Source: Flavobacterium sp. W4I14
GTDB taxonomy: Bacteria > Bacteroidota > Bacteroidia > Sphingobacteriales > Sphingobacteriaceae
Assembly: GCA_030817875.1 (NCBI GenBank)
Contig: JAUSZU010000001.1
Span: 2,232,001 to 2,296,000 of the forward strand
DNA: 64,000 nt
Direction of reading: 5' to 3'
The position numbers and the translations under genes are program-made. This document shows, piece after piece, positions 57,901 to 64,000 of this stretch (positions are counted from its first letter, which is position 1; each line of letters starts with the position of its first letter). The notes beneath the pieces are model-generated. The model saw nothing but the letters and a program-made list of their open reading frames with translations, made no database searches and had not been told where the DNA came from.

Positions 57901-60900
57901 CTATAATATTAATCTTAAACTGAAATCTACCGAGCGGGATGTTGGGGTTGAGAAAGAATAGATCCCCTGAGATCCGTTTGAAGAACCAAAAGAACTTACT
58001 TCTGGATCGCCACCTGTAAAGTGTGGTGCATATATCCATAAATTTCTACCCGTAACCTGCAAACCAATAGTTTTGAACGGTGTTTTTTGAAGCCATGTTG
58101 GTTTTAGGTTATAGCCTATGCTCACATTTCTCAATTTTACATAAGTACCATCCTGGATGACCGATTCCAATACACCATTGGCCCTCTGATAATAGGCCTG
58201 CCCTGAAACAGACACCGTATTGGGTAAACCTGTAGTCGCATTTACACCTTCAACAATACGTGGGCCACGGTCTTCGGTAACTTTTGGTGTACCATAAAAA
58301 TAGCCGTAGCCATCAACATTGTTTTGGATATCGCCTCCCTTTTTCATGTCAAAAGAAAAACTCAAAGTAAACTGCTTATACTTGAGGTTATTAACAATTC
58401 CTGCCATCCAATCAGGATTGATATCACCAATTATGCCCTGTTCGTCTGCAGCAAATGGCAACCCATCGTTACCGATTAACAGTTTTCCTTCACTATTTCT
58501 GGCATAACGGGTACCATAAATTACCCCGTATGGCTGGTTTGGAAAAATAGTGGTAAACCCGTTGCCAACCTGTTTCAGGTCTTTGTAGATCGAAAAAACC
58601 TTATTTCTGATCCTGCTATAATTCAGGGTCAAATCCCAGCTAAAATTCTCCGTTTTTATGGGTTTTGCATTTAAAAGCAGCTCGACACCCCGGTTACGCA
58701 TTAGCGCTGTATTTACACTGGTAGTGTTAAAGCCGCTTGATGGTGCCAGTGCTACGGTGGGAATGATCCCGTTTTTTGTCTTTTTATAGAAATAGGTAAC
58801 CTCCAGGCTTAAACGGTTTTTAAAGAAACCTGTTTCTAAACCAATTTCAAATTCGTTGATCCGCTCATTTTTTAAGTTCGGATCGCTTAGGTTTTGACTG
58901 ATTAAAAAGCCCGACTGCCCTTGATAGGGAAAGGCAATGTTTCTTACCGTCTGCGATTCGTATGGCGTAAGCAGGTTATATGGTCCAATGCTGGCATTCC
59001 CCACTGTACTATAGGATAATCTTAATTTTCCAAAGCTCATGATATCAGAAAGTTCTTTCGAAAAGAAATTGGAAAAGATAAAACTCGTAGCAGCAGAGCC
59101 ATAAGGATAAAAACTGTTGTTTTTGGACAGTACTGAAGTGCCATCGTACCTTCCTGTAAGAGAGAGAATTAAGAACTTTTTATAATCTATATTAGACTGT
59201 AAATAGAATCCTATTTTTCTGGAGAGATAACTTGTTTCCGTAAATTGTACGGTTGATGTGGATCCGATGTTACCAAATCCCGGAACGGTTATGCCTAGGC
59301 CGTTGGCGTTACCAGCTTCAGTATAGGTTGATAATATGTTGTTACCCAATAGTGCATCGATGGTAAAATCGCCAAAACTTTTGTTGGCACCGATGATCAG
59401 GTCATTATTATATTGTCTGAAATTGCTGTTTCTGTTTACAATCCGGCCATTAGGGTTCGAAACCGAGAGTAACGATTCATGATATTTGCCCTGTTCAACA
59501 TAAACATCGGCACCAAAACGTTCAGTAATGGTTAACCAGCTCAATACTTTGTAATCAGCATTAAAAGTTGGTAAAAACCTGTTTACTACTGAGGTATTGC
59601 TGATGTTATCCAATACCCAATATGGGTTGTTCCTGGAAAAACGGAACAGCCTCTGCGTTCCGTCTGGGTTGAGGGCTGGCTGTAGATTATAGGAAACTGG
59701 AGCCGTAAAAATAGTCCATACGGGGCTTTCAAGAGCATATCCTTCAGGTAGCCTGTTGTTTTTGGTATTGGCATAATTGAGGGAAAAAGTAATATTAAGA
59801 TCCTTTAATATCTCGGTGCTGAATTTTCCAAAAACGGTATTCCTGTCAAACGAAGTTGTGGGTACAGTGCCATCCTGTGAAAGATTGGTATAGGAGAGGA
59901 AATATGAGCTATATGCTCCACCACCATTTAACCCTATTGTATTGGTATAGGTTTTGCCAGTTTTAAAAAATAAGTCAGATTGATCGTATACATGTGCAGG
60001 CTGGCCGTTAATTTTTAAGGTATCCATTCTTGCCCCCCACGATGTACTCGTTTTTTGGTTCACACCATCAAAATATACGCCATTCGAGCCAAGAGAATAT
60101 TTATTCTGAATTTCTGGCAACAGCGGTTTCTCCATTGAAAAAGATGAAGAAAAGCTAATACTAGGCTTTTTATTCAGGCTACCTGCTTTTGTAGTGATAA
60201 TAATCACTCCTTTGGCACCATCAGATCCATATAGCGCCGTTGCAGCACCACCTTTTAACACATTAATGCTTTCAATAATATTAGGATCAAGATCGGCAAT
60301 ACGGTTGGTACCTGGACCAGAGTTGAGGTTACCGGTTTCATCATTGTTAACCGGAATACCATCAATTACCATCAAAGCTTCGTTGTTTCCGTAAAGGGAA
60401 TTGGCTCCCCTGATTACAATCCTGGATGAACTGCCTGGAGTGCCTGAAGAACTTGTAATCTGAACACCCGAAACCTTACCGGCCAGAGCATTCACCAAAT
60501 TAGGCTCTTTGGTCTGGGTCAATTGCTCACCTTTTACCTCTTGAGAGCTATAGGTGAGATTACGTTTTTCCCGCTTTACACCTAGTGCAGTAACTACAAT
60601 CTCATTCAGGCTTTGCTGGTCTTCACTTAATATTATAGTTATGTTGCTTTGCCCGCTGTAAGCAAATTCTTTGGTTGTATAACCAATTCCACTAAAAACC
60701 AGTGTAGCTGGATTTGCACTTTTGATTGAAAAGATCCCTTTCGCATCGGAAGAAGTGCCAATAGCAGTTCCTTTAATTTTTACCGATATGCCTGGGATTG
60801 GCAGCCCCGATGCATCGGTAATTTTGCCGTTAATCAGCGACGTTTGACCATAAATCTGCATGCAACAGAGCATAGTCAAAATGAACAAAGTAATCTTTAA

Positions 60901-60909
60901 TCTGGTCAT
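57901..60909 (-). CDS. SusC/RagA TonB-linked outer-membrane protein
   Basis: A 1,002-residue TonB-dependent importer from ATG at 60909 (MTRLKITLFI); the 10 codons upstream in frame are not needed. A signal peptide ends near MQIYGQ. A carboxypeptidase-D-like domain follows (GKITDASGLPIPGISVKIKG), then the plug domain (NEIVVTALGVKREKRNL, RIVIRGANSLYGNNEALMVI DGIPVN in outline) and a 22-stranded barrel, ending in a hydrophobic strand with a terminal Leu. It works with the SusD-like lipoprotein encoded 24 bp downstream. The possible promoter lies at 60937-60944. Confidence 0.93.
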   Translation of the reverse strand: MTRLKITLFILTMLCCMQIYGQTSLINGKITDASGLPIPGISVKIKGTAIGTSSDAKGIFSIKSANPATLVFSGIGYTTKEFAYSGQSNITIILSEDQQSLNEIVVTALGVKREKRNLTYSSQEVKGEQLTQTKEPNLVNALAGKVSGVQITSSSGTPGSSSRIVIRGANSLYGNNEALMVIDGIPVNNDETGNLNSGPGTNRIADLDPNIIESINVLKGGAATALYGSDGAKGVIIITTKAGSLNKKPSISFSSSFSMEKPLLPEIQNKYSLGSNGVYFDGVNQKTSTSWGARMDTLKINGQPAHVYDQSDLFFKTGKTYTNTIGLNGGGAYSSYFLSYTNLSQDGTVPTTSFDRNTVFGKFSTEILKDLNITFSLNYANTKNNRLPEGYALESPVWTIFTAPVSYNLQPALNPDGTQRLFRFSRNNPYWVLDNISNTSVVNRFLPTFNADYKVLSWLTITERFGADVYVEQGKYHESLLSVSNPNGRIVNRNSNFRQYNNDLIIGANKSFGDFTIDALLGNNILSTYTEAGNANGLGITVPGFGNIGSTSTVQFTETSYLSRKIGFYLQSNIDYKKFLILSLTGRYDGTSVLSKNNSFYPYGSAATSFIFSNFFSKELSDIMSFGKLRLSYSTVGNASIGPYNLLTPYESQTVRNIAFPYQGQSGFLISQNLSDPNLKNERINEFEIGLETGFFKNRLSLEVTYFYKKTKNGIIPTVALAPSSGFNTTSVNTALMRNRGVELLLNAKPIKTENFSWDLTLNYSRIRNKVFSIYKDLKQVGNGFTTIFPNQPYGVIYGTRYARNSEGKLLIGNDGLPFAADEQGIIGDINPDWMAGIVNNLKYKQFTLSFSFDMKKGGDIQNNVDGYGYFYGTPKVTEDRGPRIVEGVNATTGLPNTVSVSGQAYYQRANGVLESVIQDGTYVKLRNVSIGYNLKPTWLQKTPFKTIGLQVTGRNLWIYAPHFTGGDPEVSSFGSSNGSQGIYSFSTPTSRSVDFSLRLIL

Positions 60910-60936
60910 TGTATTCAGTTTAGTTAGTAGTATGAC

Positions 60937-60944
60937 CAAAATTA
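60937..60944 (-). promoter_or_regulatory. -7 box of the susCD operon
   Basis: The minus strand reads TAATTTTG, an exact TAnnTTTG match, 27 bp before the susC start, so the leader would be about 20 nt. A -33 TTG at the usual distance was not evident, which would fit an activator-dependent promoter. Confidence 0.4.
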
Positions 60945-61008
60945 GGCTTATAAAAAGCCAGATAGAACGATGATTTTAACACGTATTAACCAGAAATTAA
61001 CACAAATG

Positions 61009-61023
61009 TTACAATCGTTGTAA
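61009..61023. promoter_or_regulatory. Dyad upstream of susC, possible operator
   Basis: TTACAA, TCG, TTGTAA is a perfect inverted repeat about 65 bp upstream of the -7 box. The position suits a regulator site; the protein is unknown. Confidence 0.35.
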
Positions 61024-61278
61024 ATACGCTAATAAACTTTGATTTGTTTAACCGATCAAACAAAATTTTGAACCGCTGAGCAGATGTTGAAGTAATTTAT
61101 TGGGTGTTTAGGCGTTCAGCCCTTACTGATTGTTTGCACAATAATCAGATTTTTAGCACGTTGGTTGAAACTAAGCGATTGCAGGGGCACAAGTAGTACC
61201 ATAAAAAAATATTAATCCGGAAGTTGAAAGCATAGCCTATGCATGCTTAAAAATCAGTTTTTTTTTTATTTTAATTAT

Positions 61279-63117
61279 TTAGCTAATTATTCCATATAGG
61301 CTTCCACCCTCCTGAGCCAGAACATCCAGCTTTTTTTCTACAGCTTCATCTTTGATCAATTCAGGTGCATGGTGAGGCTTTTTCCTCGCATCAATAATCA
61401 TTGAGCCTTTACATCCCCAATGTTTAGTAATGGTAAAATCGTTAATACCGTAAATATCAGCCGCCGGATTGCTCCTTGTAAATGCGACCCAAACTAAATT
61501 ATCAATATTGGCAGCCGTAAACTCTGCATCATCAGCCAATATAATTAAAGGTAAGCCTGATAAATTCTGATCCATCAAAGCCATATTCAACAAGGCAATT
61601 TCTGCGGCTGTTTTCTCAGGGTTTAAATATTTGTCACTTCCTAAAACTAAAACCCCTGGAATGGCTATTTTCGGCTGATAGAATCCATCGCTCAGTTTCA
61701 GTCCTTCAGGAATTTTATTCCAAAGTTCACGCTGCTTATCCCCTGCTGCTGCAATTACTACCTTCGATCCGCTGTTTAATCCATCGCCGCTATAATCTAG
61801 CGTATCAATTGTAGTATTGGTATAAAAATGAACATCCCTCGTTAAATCGATCCGTTCTAAAATATGCGTAAGAAATGCTTCAATATGGTGCGTGCTTAAA
61901 TGCTGATCATCTTCTTTGGCTGCGATAAACAGATATTTGGCTAAACTCAATTGGTTTTTTCCCAGTATATGGTTTGCTATGGTTAAAATTTCCTGAGGTC
62001 TGCGCGCTTTTAAATAAGGCGTATAACGCTCACTACCGATGGCAAAAAGCAAAGGGTGAACGCCAGCCGCATCAACCGCATGAACTTCTTTTAAACCATG
62101 AATTTCCTGTGGTATAGCTGAGCCTGTAATTTCATGGATCAAAGCCCCAAAACTGGTATCCTCCTGTGGCGGACGGCCAACAACCGTAAACGACCAAATG
62201 GCATCCTTTTTATGATACACGTTATGCACCTTCATCAGAGGAAAAGGATGCGTTAAACTGTAGTAACCCAGGTGATCGCCAAAAGGCCCTTCTGGTTTAT
62301 TTTCATTTGGATAAACCGTTCCGGTAATAATAAAATCGGCATCTGCAGAGATGCAAAAACCTTCATCATCATAAAAATAACGGAAACGCCTATCGCCCAA
62401 TGCACCAGCAAATGTCATTTCCGATAATCCTTCTGGTAAAGGCATTACTGCTGCTAAAGGATGTGATGGGGGTCCGCCGACAAAAATGCTCACTTTTAAG
62501 GATTGGCCCAGTGCATTGGCTTTAGATTGATGTACGCCAATCCCCCTATGGATCTGATAGTGCAACCCGATCTCCTGATCCTGAATATAATCATTCCCAC
62601 CTAATTGGATGCGGTACATGCCCAGATTTGCATTTAAAACACCTGGTTTATCTATATCTTCTGTATAAACCTGCGGCATGGTAACAAAAGGGCCACCATC
62701 CATAGGCCAGTTTACAATTTGTGGTAACTGACTGATAGTTGTTTTTAAAAATTTGTTTTTCGCCGAAGGTGTTTTAAGTGGCAAGGCTGATAAAGCCGAC
62801 ATTGCAGAACCCGCATATTTAAATGGATTTTTTAATGCTTTTATAGGATCATTCCTTAACGATACCAGTTGCTGTACCTTTGGCAAGGTATCTCGAAAAA
62901 TAAACTTCGATCTTTCTAAGGTTCCAAACAAGTTTGAAACAGCAGGAAAAGGACTTCCCTTAACTTTTTCAAATAAAATAGCTGGCCCCTTATTTTCGTA
63001 AACCCTTAAATGGATGGCTGCCATTTCTAAATAGGGGTCTACTTCTTCTTTTATTCTGATTAAATGACCGTGCTTTTCGAGATCGGATACACATTCTGCT
63101 AAACTTTTGTATGCCAT
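61279..63117 (-). CDS. UbiD-family prenylated-FMN decarboxylase
   Basis: A 612-residue decarboxylase from ATG at 63117 (MAYKSLAECV). UbiD enzymes remove aromatic or unsaturated carboxyl groups with prenylated FMN made by UbiX. The catalytic region reads ENKPEGPFGDHLGYYS, with the acidic residues expected in the family, preceded by a metal/cofactor site (NDYIQDQEIGLHYQIHRGIG). The long version is typical of Bacteroidota enzymes that may act on quinone precursors; the substrate is not certain. No ubiX is nearby. A TATCTTTG box lies only 3 bp before the start codon. Confidence 0.9.
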   Translation of the reverse strand: MAYKSLAECVSDLEKHGHLIRIKEEVDPYLEMAAIHLRVYENKGPAILFEKVKGSPFPAVSNLFGTLERSKFIFRDTLPKVQQLVSLRNDPIKALKNPFKYAGSAMSALSALPLKTPSAKNKFLKTTISQLPQIVNWPMDGGPFVTMPQVYTEDIDKPGVLNANLGMYRIQLGGNDYIQDQEIGLHYQIHRGIGVHQSKANALGQSLKVSIFVGGPPSHPLAAVMPLPEGLSEMTFAGALGDRRFRYFYDDEGFCISADADFIITGTVYPNENKPEGPFGDHLGYYSLTHPFPLMKVHNVYHKKDAIWSFTVVGRPPQEDTSFGALIHEITGSAIPQEIHGLKEVHAVDAAGVHPLLFAIGSERYTPYLKARRPQEILTIANHILGKNQLSLAKYLFIAAKEDDQHLSTHHIEAFLTHILERIDLTRDVHFYTNTTIDTLDYSGDGLNSGSKVVIAAAGDKQRELWNKIPEGLKLSDGFYQPKIAIPGVLVLGSDKYLNPEKTAAEIALLNMALMDQNLSGLPLIILADDAEFTAANIDNLVWVAFTRSNPAADIYGINDFTITKHWGCKGSMIIDARKKPHHAPELIKDEAVEKKLDVLAQEGGSLYGIIS

Positions 63118-63120
63118 GCC

Positions 63121-63153
63121 CAAAGATAAATAATTAGATTTTCTTCGAAACAA
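63121..63153 (-). promoter_or_regulatory. Candidate promoter abutting the ubiD-family start
   Basis: The minus strand has TTG (63151-63153), 22 bp, then TATCTTTG (63121-63128). The -7 box ends 3 bp before the ATG, so a transcript from it would be leaderless or nearly so. The -33 part overlaps the dps terminator. Confidence 0.4.
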
Positions 63154-63201
63154 AAAAGCCTCATATAAGCAGATTTTACAATAAAGCTACTTACATGAGG
63201 C
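63151..63201 (-). terminator. Intrinsic terminator of dps
   Basis: On the minus strand a 15-bp stem (GCCTCATGTAAGTAG with CTGCTTATATGAGGC, two G-U type pairs) is followed by TTTTTTG. It starts about 20 bp past the dps stop. Confidence 0.8.
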
Positions 63202-63222
63202 GCTTAACCCACCTAAATTATA

Positions 63223-63702
63223 TTATTTCTTTCCTGCGAAAGAGCGCAACATCCAGGTATTTTTCTCTTTAAACTGCATAAAACGGTTAACCATATCGTT
63301 AGAACCATCGTCTCCGGCCGCATCTGTAGCTTCTAAAAGTTCTCTTTCCAACTCGATCAATGCAGCCATATCATCCAAAATGGCATCAACCATATCAAGG
63401 TCTTTTAAACCAATGGTATCAATCTCTTTAATTTTAGATTCTTTTATATAATCGGCAAAACGGCTATGCGGTGCTTTGCCCAATGTTAATACACGCTCGG
63501 CTATCTCATCAATAGTTAATTGTGCATTAGTATATAATTCTTCAAACTTAACATGTAAAGTAAAAAAGTTCTGCCCTTTAATATTCCAGTGGCAACCTCT
63601 TAGTTTTTGATAATGAATATGATAATTAGCCAAATAATCGTTTAAAAGATCTACAACTGGTTTAACTTCTTTTTCGTTTAAGCTTATTTCTTTAGCGTCC
63701 AT
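63223..63702 (-). CDS. dps: Dps-family DNA starvation/iron-storage protein
   Basis: A 159-residue mini-ferritin that assembles as a 12-mer, oxidises and stores iron, and protects DNA from peroxide. The ferroxidase ligands are at the expected spacing: His38 in CHWNIKG, His50 in TLHVKFEE, Asp65 in LTIDEIAE, and Glu69. The N-terminal tail is short and weakly charged, so direct DNA binding is uncertain. It is a single gene with its own terminator and promoter-like box. Confidence 0.93.
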   Translation of the reverse strand: MDAKEISLNEKEVKPVVDLLNDYLANYHIHYQKLRGCHWNIKGQNFFTLHVKFEELYTNAQLTIDEIAERVLTLGKAPHSRFADYIKESKIKEIDTIGLKDLDMVDAILDDMAALIELERELLEATDAAGDDGSNDMVNRFMQFKEKNTWMLRSFAGKK

Positions 63703-64000
63703 TTTTTTTATTATTTATGATGTTTTTGATGTCTACGTAACAACCCAAATTTATAAAAGTTTTGCTCAATTTTGTCTTTTGAACAATACGTTATTTATTA
63801 GATCGTTTAATATTCAATATTACAGGGACCAACAATTTTACAAACATTTGTTAATGAATGGCATATCGATTTTAAGATATTAAAGTCATCTTATTTTTAC
63901 TTAAAAACGAATAGCTGAACATAGACTGGTTAATAATATTATTCGTATAATTGCTCCCTTTGACTTAGAAATTTACATAAAATAAATGCATAAAATATAT
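63703..64000. other. AT-rich region upstream of dps, no gene
   Basis: 298 bp to the window edge. A TAnnTTTG box on the minus strand at 63746-63753 probably drives dps. The remainder is AT-rich with no reading frame that looks like a gene. Confidence 0.5.
63746..63753 (-). promoter_or_regulatory. -7 box of dps
   Basis: The minus strand reads TAAATTTG, an exact TAnnTTTG match, 44 bp upstream of the dps start codon. A clear -33 element was not found at the usual spacing; dps genes are often activator-controlled. Confidence 0.4.

Larger units (their letters stand above)
60910..61278. other. Control region upstream of susC, no gene
   Basis: A 369-bp gap. It contains the -7 box candidate (60937-60944), a 6-bp dyad TTACAA-TCG-TTGTAA (61009-61023), an inverted repeat TTTGTTT/AAACAAA (61043-61064) and a short palindrome GCATAG-C-CTATGC (61230-61242). 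No reading frame was supported. Confidence 0.5.

Overview
The window looks like a chromosomal segment of a Bacteroidota, most likely a Sphingobacteriaceae member such as Pedobacter. The evidence is a SusC/SusD pair, a PorP/SprF-family protein next to a giant protein with a type IX secretion (T9SS) type B sorting domain, promoter-like TAnnTTTG boxes, and many short Bacteroidota-style intergenic palindromes. The genus is an inference; the phylum is well supported.

Layout. 1-4.5 kb: a secreted GH29-type glycosidase, a divergent histidine kinase/OmpR-type regulator pair, and a cold-shock protein. 4.6-5.7 kb: decayed gene and transposase fragments, then a tRNA-Ser(GCT)/tRNA-Pro(TGG)/tRNA-Pro(TGG) operon whose promoter and terminator can be seen. 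5.7-17.5 kb: a 7TM-HD phosphohydrolase, an SPFH / membrane protein / ribbon-helix-helix trio, a thiolase, two POT-family peptide transporters, a GT2 glycosyltransferase and a YdeI-like protein, separated by repeat-rich spacers. 18.2-23.1 kb: a dinB-dnaE-2H phosphoesterase operon (the last gene frameshifted) with an operator-like dyad overlapping its promoter. 23.6-47.1 kb: a surface cassette read right to left. It has a single 20.4-kb gene for an about 6,809-residue adhesin-like protein (28 DUF11-like repeats, Calx-beta repeats with a five-copy 669-bp tandem array, T9SS type B C-terminus), then PorP/SprF, then an OmpA-family protein broken by a one-base frameshift. 47.6-49.7 kb: a small hydrophilic protein, a LuxR-type response regulator, a decayed second PorP/SprF copy and a Crp/Fnr regulator. 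49.8-56.4 kb: a TIGR02757 protein, cystathionine gamma-synthase, prolyl-tRNA synthetase, a Gly/Tyr-rich lipoprotein and a FadL-like porin. 56.5-63.7 kb: SusD, SusC, a UbiD-family decarboxylase and Dps.

The genes most clearly working together are the adhesin/PorP/OmpA cassette (export and surface display of one very large protein), the translesion polymerase operon, the two-component pair and the SusCD pair. I found no CRISPR array, recognisable phage-defence locus, prophage or intact insertion sequence. The most interesting material is the giant gene with its homogenised tandem repeats and its flanking PorP duplication, and the candidate damage-response operator in front of dinB. Three genes (a fragment after the response regulator, the 2H phosphoesterase, the OmpA protein) have broken frames. 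Two of these are single-base changes in short homopolymers, so sequencing error must be excluded before they are called pseudogenes.
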